Origin: Micropterus salmoides
Lineage: Eukaryota > Chordata > Actinopteri > Centrarchiformes > Centrarchidae
DNA length: 64,000 nt
Assembly (NCBI RefSeq): GCF_014851395.1
Contig: NW_024042261.1
Coordinates: forward strand, 33,433,942-33,497,941
Reading direction: 5' to 3'
This document shows positions 42,481 through 54,841 of the stretch, piece by piece; position 1 is the first letter of the stretch, and every line of letters starts with the position of its first letter. The notes beneath the pieces are model-generated. The model saw nothing but the letters and a program-made list of their open reading frames with translations. It was not told the DNA's origin and searched no databases. The position numbers were made by a program, and so were the translations under genes.

Positions 42481-44414
42481 TATATATGTGCACATGTATA
42501 CACATGCAGTCAATCCTCCGCAGATGTTTCAGATGGTATGTGTGTGCACATCTTTATCTGTGCGCAAGTGCAGTGTGTGTTTATGTAATCTATAGATTTG
42601 CCTAGTTGAGGTTTCAGTCCACATGCAATGTTGTCTGCTTTTATGGCTGTTGTTGAGAATAGAATTCAATAAACATTACCCAGGCACTCTCTGAGTGGCA
42701 GAAAACACCATTAGAGGGAGAAAGACGGTTGCTCTATAACTGCTGTTTGCTTAGCTGAGAAAGGCAGACATCCTTCCTCACAAAGCTAATATCGGTGCTG
42801 TAATGGCATTGCACTATGAAGAAGATAAGCTGCATTTGTGGCTGACTGTTGTGTTGAGAGACAGGAACTCCATACAGACATGTCAGGACCATCAGCAGAG
42901 AGATGGGATCTCGCAGTTCAGCGGTCTGGAAATTTTGTATTTATTTATTTTTGAATGCACTTTTTTACACCTTTTTGATTGATACTTTCATTTGATCTAA
43001 GCTTGACAGTCCCATCACCGTTTCTGTGACCAGACTGAGGGACTACTGCATGTTAAGACTATTCATGAGGTTCCTTTTTTTGCATCCAAAAAATTTACTT
43101 TTGTCTTATTTAAGTGAAGGATGTTTGATTTTCCAGCACATCCTTCACTATAATTCTCAATTGCTGAATACAGGACATTTTGAGATGATAATATATTCAT
43201 ATTGTGCTACAAGGATGTGTCTCTTCTGTGCCTTTCATAAATTGGGGTCAGGTGATATCTGTCACAGCAGAGAATGTGCTTAGTGCTGACAAAGTCATGT
43301 TGACATTTTTGGAGAGGAAAGCACAAAAATAAAATAAAAATAGTCTCCCAGGAGGCAAGGCGGAGAAGAAATTAAATTGCCTCTCCACAGTTCTTGTTAA
43401 GAATGAAAACCAATCAGCCAGACCTCAATTCACACTCACAGCTCCACAAAGATTGTGAGGAATATTGATATTAGTATTAACAAATGCACTGTCCTTTTGG
43501 GGTCTGACGCTATGGGGTCACTTGCAACTGTACTGATAAGATGTAGTTTTCTCATTGACAAAAGAGTTTAAACTTGATGGATTCATGGGTATTTTACAAA
43601 ATTTGGATATTAGCCATACTTAACAGGCAAATGAGTATTGTGAAACCGAATAAATACAAATCCCTGCGCTGAAGTTTAAAACATCAGTATTCTTCAAATT
43701 TGTGAATTTAATGTCAAAAGTAACCAGATCCTCTGTAAACCAAGAAATGCCCTAATTGCAAAGCTTTGGGTGGATTGTTCTCATTGAAATAGCTGTGATG
43801 AGTCTCATTTCAGAAAGAACAAAACTGCCTGCATGTTTAACTATATCCCCAATGGTGAGCTTTGTGCTTTTGTTTGGCCTAATTTGGGAGTTCTCAGGCT
43901 TATTTCCCCATGAAATCCCTTCCAGTAACATGAGCACACATTCAAAGCAGTAAGAAGGGGAAATAATGAAGTGTATGGACAAAAAGCCAGTCAGGGGGCT
44001 TCAGAATGTGGCATTAGTAGTGGTTATCACAGTTAATTTCACAGTGATCAGTTCAGAGAAAATTCCGCATGACTTAAATTGCATGATGGTCAATATTTGG
44101 CTCATTACCGTAGGTCATTACTGTGCATTGAGTGGAGGGCAGAAAGTTGGTTTACAGACGAGAACAACAAGCTAGTGTAAGCAATTCTGCTTGTAATGTA
44201 TTAGTTGGAGCTTAACAGCCTATTTTACAAAAAGGTAATATGGAATTACTTTAAACTGAATAACATAAGCACAATTGGGAAGAGTCAGTGATAAGAGGAT
44301 CTTACTGAAGTGAAAAGGCATGACATTTAAATTGAAAATGTATTTGTCTAGGGGAGTTATTTTTAATCCATTAAAAATAGGATGGTCACAACACAACTGC
44401 AAAGAAATTATAAC
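42481..44414. other. non-coding stretch, nothing recognised
   Basis: No exon, RNA gene or clear repeat. An inverted pair GTGAAGGATGT / ACATCCTTCAC lies at about 43114-43149 and could form a small hairpin. Confidence 0.4.
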
Positions 44415-44830
44415 TTTAAAGAGACCGTTCAGGTTTTTTGACATGGAGTTGTATGAGTATCTATCCATAGTCAGTGTATTACCTACTGTAGATGCAATAC
44501 AATAGGCACACCCTCAGCTTGAAGAAAGCAGACAGGAGTGTGGACGGCAACAAAACGCATTTTAGGAACCTCAAAAAAATCTACATCAGTTTAAGTGTAC
44601 ACTATATTTAGTACGCAAAACTGAAGCAGTCCATACTAGACATCACTGATCAAAAATTTAATTTTACTGTCCAGAATGCGGGAGCTGCTGCCTTGATTTG
44701 TTAGTTTGTTTGTTATTGTGTGACTTTGGTGTTTTTTGGATCCAAATTAACATTGGTTTGGATCCAAAATAGGTGCTGCGGATCAAGGCAGCAATAGGTC
44801 AGCAACTCTTGTGTTCTGCGAGGTAAAATT
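44415..44830 (+). repeat. partial fish fold-back type repeat
   Basis: AGAGACCGTTCAGGTTTTTT, TATCCATAGTCAGTGTATTA and CCTACTGTAGATG are followed by AAATCTACATCAGTTTAAGT and GGATCCAAAATAGGTGC. These match the left half of a common fish element whose right end repeats the CTACTGTAGGTAATACACTG block inverted. That right end is absent here. Confidence 0.5.
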
Positions 44831-44934
44831 ATATTTTTTGTCAAAGATGTCTGGTAGCCAAACTTGCCAACCCTCCAAATTTTCCCGGGAGACTCCCCTT
44901 TTTCATTGCCCTCTCCCAGTTTCTTGCCGGAGTA

Positions 44935-45185
44935 TGATCAGTATGCTAACATGCTCACGGTGACAATGGTAACCTGCTTAAGCATTAATATTCACCACAA
45001 CTGAGGCTTGTGAGAACTTCATTAGTTTGCAGATTTTTGGTCATGAACCAAAATATTAGGCAAACACAAATTTAAACCTGCTGATGTCACTAGTTAAAAA
45101 CTTTTAATAATGTAGGGACCTTAAAATCTATACTAACTTTCATGGCAGTCCATCCAGTAATTGTCTAAAAGCATACACATTTGTA
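44935..45185 (+). repeat. GCTAACA-family repeat, degraded copy
   Basis: TATGCTAACATGCTCACGGT, ACTGAGGCTTGTGAGAAC, GGTCATGAACCAAAATATT and CATGGCAGTCCATCCAGTAA correspond in order to the copy at 40335-40825. Confidence 0.6.
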
Positions 45186-46783
45186 ATATAGCTGAACAAG
45201 TCACTCAAACACAGTCCTCAGTGGGAGTTGCTGCTCGTCTTGAGTTGATGGGAATCCAACCTGGACATTGTGTGAGACCTGAAGGTTTGCGCAGCACTTT
45301 GTACACAAATCTCATCATCATGCTCATTTTGTGGTAAGGAAGGCAAACTCCAGGCAGAAACAGTTGTTTACTGAATAATAATAGAGATGTTATGTTGCTC
45401 TGTTTAACTTCTGTACTAGCTAAGGGGAGATAGTGGGGATAATCCATTTTCTGGTTTGGTCTGATTTCAAAAACATTACAACAAACAACAAGCTTGAAGT
45501 AATTCTTTAAGCTCAAGACTTCAGTTTACAGCTCTGCATAACACACCATAAAGAACCACATTGCAATGTGAAAAATCTCTTTTCCTCTTTTGTCAAACTA
45601 ACATAGCTCCCTCACTTAACCTGGCAAACACAAGTGCACAAGTCGTTTTGAGATAACAGTGCTCAACATGCTGCAAGGACTTCAGTGAAAGTATAGATCC
45701 CTCAGGTACTCATACTCATACTCATGCATGATCCCAGATTGGGCTAACGATGGGATCTAGGAGTAAGAAGGTAGGAGGGGGTGAGGTGTGCAGGTTGGGG
45801 GAGCTCATATTTTCCCACAGATCAAGCAACTTAAACGAGTTCTGAACCAGAGCGCTTGTCAATCATAATTGATCTTGAGTAGCGGGGGTGGTGGGAGATG
45901 AGGATGAAGACATGCAGAGAGCGAGACAGAGAAGAGAGGCAGAGAGCGAGCATCTTCCCTGGAGGCTACAAGCACCTTTTAAGAAGCCGAGGCCCTGAGG
46001 ACTCCTACGCCCTTTCTCCGCTTCAAGATCAAACCCATTTCTCCTCCATCTCTTTAGCCTCCCCTCATCTTCTTTATCAAAATTCCTCTTCATTATAATC
46101 AGTAGACAAAGAACCTCTTAACAGCAGGAAATAAAAGTCAAGCATTAAGAAACATATGGACAGAATTCTATTCAAAATTAATTCTGAAGTCACAGGGGGG
46201 CACGGTGGAAAATAAAGAATAGACACTGGCAGACGAGAGAATGTTTTGTACAAATGCATGAGCAACTGCTATTGTTAAGCTGAAGTCTGGTGAAAAATGT
46301 GTATTATCATAGATCTTCCATTGTAATTATCTTTTAGAAAATCTCTGTCAATTAACATTTTATGACCGTTATGGTGTGTGGTGTATTCTTTTGCTCTGTT
46401 AGGCCTTTCCAGTGTATTCCACAACTGTCAAGCAATTTGAAATAAAATGTAATACTGTTAGATCACATGTCTTCTATAGTAGGGACACCATTAAGCAAAG
46501 ATGAGAGTGATTAGATGGAATGAGAGTCTTACAGAAATTATTTCCTCTTACTCATATGCTCCCATTACTTCGCTACCTTTTTAAAGTGCATACATTCGCT
46601 TCTAATAATATGTCTAATAGGGCAAGAATACAGTAAAAACAATTCTAATGTATTTAGTTGTTATGCTCATGCAGCTCCTCTCCTTCTTCTAAGACTTCAT
46701 TGAGTGTTTGTGATTCTGTATGTATCTTGACTAAGCCATTGTGCATTGTTTCAGTTTTGGGCTTTTTTTCATGGTTTAGGAAT
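45186..46783. other. non-coding stretch
   Basis: A 103-codon minus-strand frame (45205-45516) and opposed short frames at 45863-46098 are without motifs. GGGGGGCACGGTGG at 46195-46208 resembles the start of a common fish SINE, but nothing follows. Confidence 0.4.
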
Positions 46784-47181
46784 GGAATAGTCTGAAATTT
46801 GGGAAATATGCTTTCTTTTCAAGAGTTAGATGAGAAGATTGATACCACTCTGTCGTGTGTCCGTTAAAGATGAGACTACAGCCGGCAGACACTTAGCTTA
46901 GCATAAAAACTGGAAACCTCACAATGACAAGACCCTAGGAAGTTACTGATCCCGGCCATGTCATAGTCCACCACATAATTCTTTGTGAAACTAAAACTTT
47001 TTACGCTCTTTGTATAGATTAACAAAAAGAGATATCACATGATAATTAGTGAGCTTTAGATGTGTTAGTAGGCATGTTTTGTTACAAAAGTCTAACTAGC
47101 TGGACACCTATGAGAGAGGTATCAACCTTCTCTCCTAACTCTGCAAAAAAGCAAATAAGTCCCAAAATGTCAAACTATTCC
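46784..47181. mobile_element. ~400-bp TIR element with GGAATAGT ends
   Basis: The left end GGAATAGTCTGAAATTTGGG and, on the minus strand, the right end GGAATAGTTTGACATTTTGG form imperfect inverted repeats. TTAA follows on the right (47183-47186). The interior has AGAGTTAGATGAGAAGATTG, GATACCACTCTG and ACTTAGCTTAGCATAAA, as in a frequent fish non-autonomous element. It has no transposase. The left TTAA is not intact. Confidence 0.65.
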
Positions 47182-47284
47182 TTTAAGGGAAGCCTATTTT
47201 AGACAACAGTGTTTCATCATGACAGTCCCCCCCTTCACAAAGCCAGGGTCGTAAAGAAATGTTTTTCCCCTGTTCAGTGGGGAA

Positions 47285-47360
47285 TAGTGTTGTCACGATA
47301 CCAAAATTATTACTTTGATACGATACCTGCCTAAATATCTCGATACGGATACTAAAACGT
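47285..47360. repeat. fragment of GTTGTCACGATACC fish repeat
   Basis: GTGTTGTCACGATACCAAAA then GATACGATACC and CTCGATACGGATACT fit the end of a common fish DNA-transposon relic, related in motif to 6690-6790. Confidence 0.45.
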
Positions 47361-48234
47361 TACTGCGGCTAAAATCTAAAACATCAGGATAAGTAATGGA
47401 ATAATATAAGACACAACAAACAACTTAAAATTGAGGTTTTTTATTGATAAAAAAAAAATAAACCAACATATCTACTGTAAATCAAATTTGACTAGGCTAA
47501 ATAGAAAACTAGAAAATGCACTCAGTAGACCTCCACTTACAGAGTCATGTGTGTTCAGGCTACTTTAGTGCATTACTGTACTGTGCAGACTAATAATCCT
47601 GGGTTTGGGCTTCATCATTATGGCTACCAAGTGACAGACTTAAAGTTAGTGTCATTTATTTTTATTATTTTCATGCGAAAGTTCTGATTAATAACTGGAT
47701 TACTGTAAATAAGTAGATCAATGTCATTGTTATTAAAGCTTTTACATGGTATGCAGTAATCTGATGTCCCCAATACTTGATTGTATGGGATTGTTTTGGT
47801 AGTTAACTTTATATTTGCAACCAGATATTACTTATAAAACAGCCTTATGACTCAATACATCTCCTTGGCAGAGGTCTGCACTCTACTGAGAGCATCTATT
47901 AATAGAAATAATTGACAAGAATGTACATGCCATGATCACCATTACCAGTATTGTTTTGAGCATAAATGTATCACATACTGCTGTTGTTGATCTGCATACT
48001 GCCTGATTTTTAGCAGCTCACAATTTAAGGTAAAGTTAACATTAGTGTGAATGTTTTGTTTGCATATAGAGATGTTTGCCACAAGGTAAAAAAGCTAAAG
48101 CCAATTTAAACCGTTAACATTCCCCTCAATTTCCTCGTCAAACTCAAAATGTTTGCCGTCACACTTCAAATCACACTTGTTTAACTTATTGAGGCCATGT
48201 AATTATGTTATCATATTCACTAACCTGTGTATCC
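47361..48234. other. non-coding stretch, nothing recognised
   Basis: AT-rich with an A-run near 47450. No features. Confidence 0.45.
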
Positions 48235-48395
48235 CTCCCCCCGCCCCACCCTCTTGTCCAAATATGGTAATTTCTAGTTCTAAAAAAACAAGATGGTGAC
48301 AGCCAAAGTCAAGGCTTCAAAACGGTAGTCCACAAAACAATGGGTGACGTCACAGTGGCTATATCCACTTCTTTTTCTAGTATATAGGTTAACTG
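48235..48395. repeat. dispersed fish repeat fragment (ATGGGTGACGTCAC motif)
   Basis: ACAAGATGGTGACAGCCAAA, CCACAAAACAATGGGTGACG and CCACTTCTTTTTCTAGTATA with TAGG are characteristic of a widespread fish repeat ending CACTTCTTTTATACAGTCTATGG. Confidence 0.5.
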
Positions 48396-51300
48396 GAAAC
48401 AGGCTGAAACATTAAGAGACTTCATCACGTTGATGCAAAAATCCAAGATTAACATAAAATAGTGAGTTCATTTGCTTATCGCCTGCTATGGCCTTACAAA
48501 GCAAATGATATTAAAGAGACAGCAACCTACTATCAACTTAAAGAATGTTTAGCCATTCTGGATCAGATCTGTTAGGTTTTTTGTTTAGACAGAAAGCTTG
48601 CCTCCTTCTTTTATATAATTACAAACCGCAGTTTCTGGGCAGGTATGTTAATTAAAATATGCAACTTTAACAATACCTTCATTGGATGTGATGCAGCTGT
48701 TTACTTTCATTTCACAGTTGTTTTAATTCCACAAATCCTTTAAAAAACAGCTGTGTGTCCAAATTGTATCCTGGTTACGCTGATTCAACATTTAATTTTA
48801 ATTTAAAAGCATGTTGAACTGTATTTTCTTTTATCTTTATCTCTCACAAGATCCAATTGTATTCAGAATGTTGTTTTGCTGTTAATCAGGGTGAGACATA
48901 AACTCAAGGCAAATGCGGGTTAAGTCTGGTATTGGCTGAAGTTTATTTACCTCACAGCCACTTTGGCAGGTATCCAGCGATGGTTTGGTTATTTTTAATC
49001 CAGAAGGTCAAACATTGCTCATGAAATTGGGAATCTGGAAGCCTTTGAGGCCTGTGAGCAAAATATTTTAATTTCGTGCCTGATGTGAATGTTCATATAT
49101 TTGTGCAGATGAGTCATGGAACGTTCAAGTTGAGTTACTTTGAGGAAAAGTGCACCAGGAAATAAGACTAAGCAGTACAAAGACATGCTGGTCAGTTGCC
49201 AGAGAGCCACACAGTGAAGTCCATTTCATTTTTTGCACCCCTCAGCTGCCCCTCACACTCCCCCAAATTAAATGACCACTGGCATGGATCACGGAGGATG
49301 TCTTTTGTGAAAGAGTAATACTGTTGCAGCATAAATAGTGTCAGCCCCTCCCCAGTCTCTCCTCCTGGTTAATTTCCTTGGAGCCTGCAGGGCCAGCCGG
49401 TAGGGGGATTTGACAGAGGACTTCTGACAATCCTGAGGAGAGCTGACACCGAGAGCGCCAGTCTCTCCGTCGCTTGCGGCCAGATTGGAAGATGCTCAGC
49501 ATGCAGAGAGCAGATGAGACAAAACAGAGGAGCCAGGAGGGCTGTTTGTGCAGAGCTGGCTAAGCCTGACATGTCTGAAAGGGACACTGTGAGCTCACAC
49601 TGCCACACAGAGGCTGTAACTCAAAGATCAGCCCGCAACTAAACCTTTGGTCACTCTTTTTCCATGTCATGCAGAAATTAGATACCTAATAATTAAACAG
49701 CTAAATGGATCATATGCAAGCAGAGACACCATACAGCCAAGATGAATAGTGATTTCAGTTTAATGCAGGTCTGCAGAAATGACTGTCACCTTTATCTGAT
49801 ATCAAAGGTGATATAAGTGCGTAACTTAGCTTTTAATGGATCCCCATTTGAAATGCAGCATCAAATAGGCAGCCTGCAGCTTGCATATTTCAGTCAAGTC
49901 TTTTAAAACCTTTCACAGCAGAATTTACATTTAAATTTCAATAATAAGCAAGTTCACACTTTCAAAGGGAAAGTCTGAGGCCAAATTCATGTCTAGTTCT
50001 TTTCTCTACTCTATCCACAATTCTGTCATTTTAGTATAAATGGGATGGAGGAATACGCACACAGCCATTTGGCCCTATCAATGTCAAATCACAGCCAAGT
50101 ATTCCTGAGTCATGGGAATACAAGTCAGAGTTTGGTACAGACAAAAGTATAGAACAGGTAGAAGAATAGACACAGACAACGTCAGACAACAGCATCAGGA
50201 GATAGTGAGGGTCTGCGGGCAAAAAGAGGAAAACATGTCACTCAAGTTGTTTCAATCTGTTGAATTTTTTGTGCTGTGTTAAAGCTTGGCAGATCACAAT
50301 CTACATGTAATATAAAGTGCTGTTTTGATTCCTGCAAAGAAAAGAATGGAGAAAAATCTTGACAATTATTCAAAGGAATATTTCTCTTTGTAACATAGTT
50401 GCAATCTGTATTCAGTGTAAATGCATTAGAAGATGGATAAAGAAAGACCTTGATCTGCCAAGCAGTCATGAAACTACAGTCGTTATAGCCCAAGCTAAGC
50501 ACAACTTTATCATAAACCTACCCAGTGTCTTTAAGCACTCAGAAGCCGAACACTGCGCTTGGAAGGAGATGGAAGTCTGAATGAGCTTTCCATTCAGACT
50601 GAGTAAATAACACAACACAGGATTTTTGTCACAAGCATCAGAGCCAAGTGTGTAAGATATTGCTGCAATGGTAAGGGCATATGGTCACTGAGAGAATCTA
50701 GGAATAATTAGTAGAAGTTAATGGACCAAATCAGTAATTTAGCATATTTTGCCCCATTTACTACAGATAATGTATACTTCATATTAGTGCTAACCATTTC
50801 CTAAACCATGCTGTAGTGTTTAAGTATTTTTTACCTTATAAAAAAACCTTACCTAATCAATTGCAACTTTTGAAACTTGTTTTAACTATATCCATCACAG
50901 TCTGCATTAATTTATCACATTATCATGAGATAACACACACTTCCAGTATGTGTCAACCTGCTGTACACTGTTATTTCCCATATATGGGGCCATTGTGACA
51001 ATGGGTTGTGCTAACTTCACGCCGTTGTAGAGAATCTGGAAAATGAGGACACAAAACAAGCTGCACAAGCCTACAGCTTTCCAAATAAACATTGTTATGA
51101 CCCTGGGGTCATATTTGCTATTTGTTTTCTCTCACCTTCCACTTTCAGCTGTTGTCCTCCCTTAGAGTTGGGATGACAGCAGCCATTTTAAACCCCAGCG
51201 GGCAAGAACTCTCTTTCTTCACTCTGCCGTTCCCAACCAAAGACAGTATATTACTGGACGAAGTCACCCTGCGGATTTGAATGGAGAGCAGTGAAGCCAG

Positions 51301-52654
51301 TTTTGGTCCTATGAAATACTACTACAGGGCTACTTCCTGTTGGCACCAGCGTCTACTGCCCATGATTGCGAATAAGCGTGGTTTACTGACGTAGAGCAAC
51401 GGCAGAAACACCGTAATGCTGGTAGCTGGTAGTGGTAGTGGTTTTGACGTCATTTTTGGGCCTACATGGAACCCTTCATGCAGACTTTGGTTGGCTTCAC
51501 GGTTCGATCTCTCTCTTACCCCCTTGTTCCCAACATGTGCTAGTGCTGCCTGTGTATTGTATGTATCAGTCTTTGTGAGTAGAGAAACAGCAGCTTAGTG
51601 ATTCTGAATATTTAATGTGACAACCTTGTTTTGCTGGCCTTAGCCACTGTTTGGTGTAAATAGTCTCCCTTTGTTGTAGTTAGAAATGTGTATATATTGT
51701 CCATACAATTAGCAGTACAAGTAAGAGTGAGAAGCCCTTTTCTCTTGTTTTTGGTAATAGAAGTCTAGGTTAGTGCATTCATTTCTATACATTTTGTTTT
51801 TGCTTAGGGAAGTTTTAGGTTTTGTATTTTTGGGCACTGCTCAACTCTGAGTAATATAAACCTGCTAATTTGTAAATTCCATTTGTTGTTGCTTGCTTGC
51901 TTGCTTGGCTTGCTTGGGAGTGGGAGGATTGGGAAGCCACACGATATGTTGCGCCCAGGTTGCCCTTAGACCTTGAACGCAACAACATGATTTTTATATG
52001 AATCACTGTTGTCTCTGAGTCCGGCTGAAAGTAAACCCAGTCAACAGAGCATTACCAGGGTGCTACTTTGTAACTGCATCTACAATTTGATGCTTTTGTC
52101 TCCCAGCTAATATTACCTTTGTAACTTTAGATCTTGGGCAGTATAAGAACATTGTAGCAAAACCTGCAGTCCTCCCATTCATTTGAAAGGAGTAACTGTG
52201 TTTATGCTGTGGCGGTTTAGGAGATGGCGGGGGGAGGAAAAACGCAGCGGTGACAAATTGAAACGGAATCAACTTTTGGAGAAGTGCAACCCGACGTCTG
52301 TCACGCTGCTGTAGCCAGTCACATAAGCCAGCGATCAGACCAGTCAAACTGCTCCAGTCAGCCTGGAATATTGCTGAAGCAGCAGTGGTTGAGCAAGCTA
52401 GACAGAGAATCTGAAACAAAACATTTTCTGATTCTTTCACAGTGGTTACCTTTTAAAGCACAAATAAACCCAACCCTTTGCAACCCTTTGCCGCACAACC
52501 TTGCTAATAGCCACAGTGTGAATACAGAGTTTGTGGTTCAAGGAAATTGTATAACCAGTAGTGTTTATTGCTGGTGGGTCACACATATTGCAATTATTCA
52601 CATAAAGCAATTTAAAGGCACTGTGGGAACTTGAGATCAACAAAGATTCTTGTT
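48396..52654. other. non-coding stretch; minor tetranucleotide repeat
   Basis: A (TTGC)n-like run lies at 51888-51917. The stretch 49210-49620 is GC-richer and repeat-free, with no support for an exon. A 125-codon minus-strand frame at 52063-52440 has no family motif. Confidence 0.4.
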
Positions 52655-52745
52655 CGATTTCAATAATAGCTTTATTTGTTTAGCACTTTTAATACATTTA
52701 ACAAAGTGTTTTACAACAATCAATGTAAAACATTAGTCAAATAAA
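52655..52745. repeat. reversed LINE 3'-end-like fragment
   Basis: AATAGCTTTATTTGTTTAGC and ACAAAGTGTTTTACAACA resemble the minus strand of fish LINE ends (TTTATTTGTATAGCACC...AAAGTGCTTTACA). Confidence 0.4.
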
Positions 52746-53020
52746 AATTGGTACCATGTGGTGGTTTACAACAATATACACTATATTTTAGCTACACCTG
52801 TTCAATTGCTTGTTAACACAAATAGCCAATCAGTCAAGCACATGGCAGCAGCTCAATGCATTTAGACATGTAGACGTGGTCAAGACAACATGCTGAAGTT
52901 CAAACTGAGCATCAGAATGGGGAAGAAAGGGGATTTAAGTGACTTTGAATGTGGCATGGTTGTTGGTCCCAGACGGGCTGGTCTGAGTATTTCAGAAACT
53001 GCTGATCTGCTGAGATTTTC

Positions 53021-53231
53021 GATTTCAATTTTATTTATATAGCGCCAAATCCCCAAAACAGTTATCTCAGAGCGCTTTTCATGCAGGTCTAGATTGTACT
53101 TTGTGATGTTATTTACAGAAGCCCAACAATTCCCACCAAGAGCAAGCACTAGGCGACAGAGGCAAGGAAAGACTTCCTTTTAAGAGGCAGAAACCTGGGT
53201 GGGCGGCCGTCTGCCTCGACTGGTTGGTGTG

Positions 53232-53291
<60 letters not shown>

Positions 53292-54121
53292 ATGTGAGTG
53301 TGAGAGAGAGAGAGAGAGAGACTACACAATATACACACATAGAGGTACAGACAGGAAAGGTAATGTAGGTACAGACTGAATGAATAACGGTACAGATATT
53401 TATAGTAGTGTTAATGATAATAATCAAAGTGTTAAAGATAATAATGATAATAATAGGACTAGTAACAATAGTTGTTGTAGCAGAGGGTGTAGAGCAGGAA
53501 CACGGGGGCAGCAGGTGACTGACAACCACAGATACAGACTCCACAGCTCCAGAGCCTGAAACACCTGCAGGAAGTGATAGAAGAGAGGAGAGGGACGAGA
53601 AAGCACAAGACTACGGGAAAGGGAAGAAGTCGAGTTAGTAACATGCATTAATGGGATGAGGTTGCATACAGAGGGAGAGGAAGTAGAGGAGAGAGGAGCT
53701 CAGTGCATAATGGGAAGTCCCTTGGCAGTCTAGGCCTACAGCAGCATAACTAAGGGATGGTTCAGGAATCACCTGAGCCAGCCCTAACTACAAGCTTTAT
53801 CAAAGAGGAAAGTCTTAAGCCTACTTTTCAATGTAGAGATGGTGTCTGCCTCCTGAACCCAAACTGGAACCTGGTTCCACAGGAGAGGAGCTTGATAGCT
53901 GAACGCTCTGGCTCCCATTCTACTTTTGGAGACTCTAGGAACCACAAGTAACCCTGCATTTTGGGAGCGCAGAGCTCTGGTGGGGTAGTAAGGTACTATG
54001 AGTTATTTAAGCTAAGATGGTGCCTGACCATTAAGGGCTTTGTAAGTGAGAAGAATTATTTTAAATTCTATTCTGGATTTTACTGGAAGCCAATGCAGAG
54101 AAGCTAAAACAGGAGAAATGT
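53021..54121 (-). mobile_element. L2-like LINE 3' end (C-terminus and 3' non-coding), inserted in the Tc1 transposon
   Basis: On the minus strand it begins near 54121 with the CATTGGCTTCCAGTAAAATC block (HWLPVKSRIEF in intact copies). It goes through TTPPELCAPKMQGYLWFLES, PKVEWEPERSAIKLLSCGTR and TLSTFKSRLKTFLFD-type coding, now frame-shifted. The 3' end reads AGACCTGCATGAAAAGCGC, GAGATAACTG and GCTATATAAATAAAATTGAA. It lies between GATTTTC (53014-53020) and CATTTTTC (54122-54129), a likely target duplication of about 7 bases with one indel. Reading frames on the plus strand across it are spurious. Confidence 0.8.
53233..53320 (+). repeat. (TG)29 followed by (GA)9 microsatellite
   Basis: TG units at 53233-53290, a short spacer GATGTGAGTGT, then GA units at 53303-53320. 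They lie in the 3' non-coding part of the inserted LINE. Confidence 0.95.
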
Positions 54122-54841
54122 CATTTTTCCCACACAACCATCTCTAGGGTTTAAAGGGAATGGTCTGAAAAAGAGAAAATATACAGTTAGCGGCAGTTGT
54201 GTGGTTGTTGATGTCAGAGGTGCATTCGAGATAACAGAAAGGCAACAGTAACTCAAATACCCACGCACAACATGTCGAACCTTGAAGCAGATGGGCTACA
54301 GCAGCAGAAGACCACACCGTGTGCCACTCCTGTCAGCTAAGAACGGGAAACTGAGGCTACAATTCGCACAGGTTCACCAAAATTGGACAATAGAAAGATT
54401 GGACAAATGTAGCCCCGTCTCATGAGTCTCAATTTCGGCTGCGACATTCAGATTGTAGGGTCAGAATTTGGTGGAAACAACATGAAAGCATGGATCCATC
54501 CTGCCTTGTATCAACGGGTCTGGGTGGTGATAGTGTAATGGTGTGGGGTATATTTTCTTGGCGCACTTTGGGACCCTTAGAACCAATTGAGCATTGTTTA
54601 AATGCGACTGCCTACCTATCTCCTGATGGCTACTTCCAGCAGGATAATGCATCATGTCACAAAGCTCAAATCATCTCAAGCTGGTTTCTTGTGAGTTCAA
54701 TGTACTCCAATGGCCTCCACATTCACCAGATCTCAATCCCGTAGAGCACCTTTGGGATGTGGTGGAACAGAAGATTTGCATCATTTGCAGTCCACAAATC
54801 TGCAGCAACTGCGTGATGCTGTCAGGTCAATAGTGGTGAGA

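Larger units (their letters stand above)
52777..54841 (+). mobile_element. Tc1/mariner (Tc1-like) transposon, dead, 3' truncated
   Basis: The left end and non-coding lead read CTACACCTGTTCAATTGCTT and TAACACAAATAGCCAATCAG. The transposase start GGGGAAGAAAGGGGATTTAA follows at 52918. It is split by an L2 fragment (53021-54121). It resumes with CACACAACCATCTCTAGGGT (54131) through MGYSSRRPHR, LRLQFAQVHQNWTI, RHSDC...VRIWWKQHESMDPSCLVST (54455-54520) and VMVWGIFSWRTLGPL to QQDNASCHKAQIISSWF. Of the DDE triad of Tc1 transposases, the first Asp is His (CAT at 54421-54423); the second Asp (54642-54644) and the Glu (54744-54746) remain. A short deletion after SSWFL shifts the frame. The C-terminus and right TIR are missing after about 54841. 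Confidence 0.85.
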
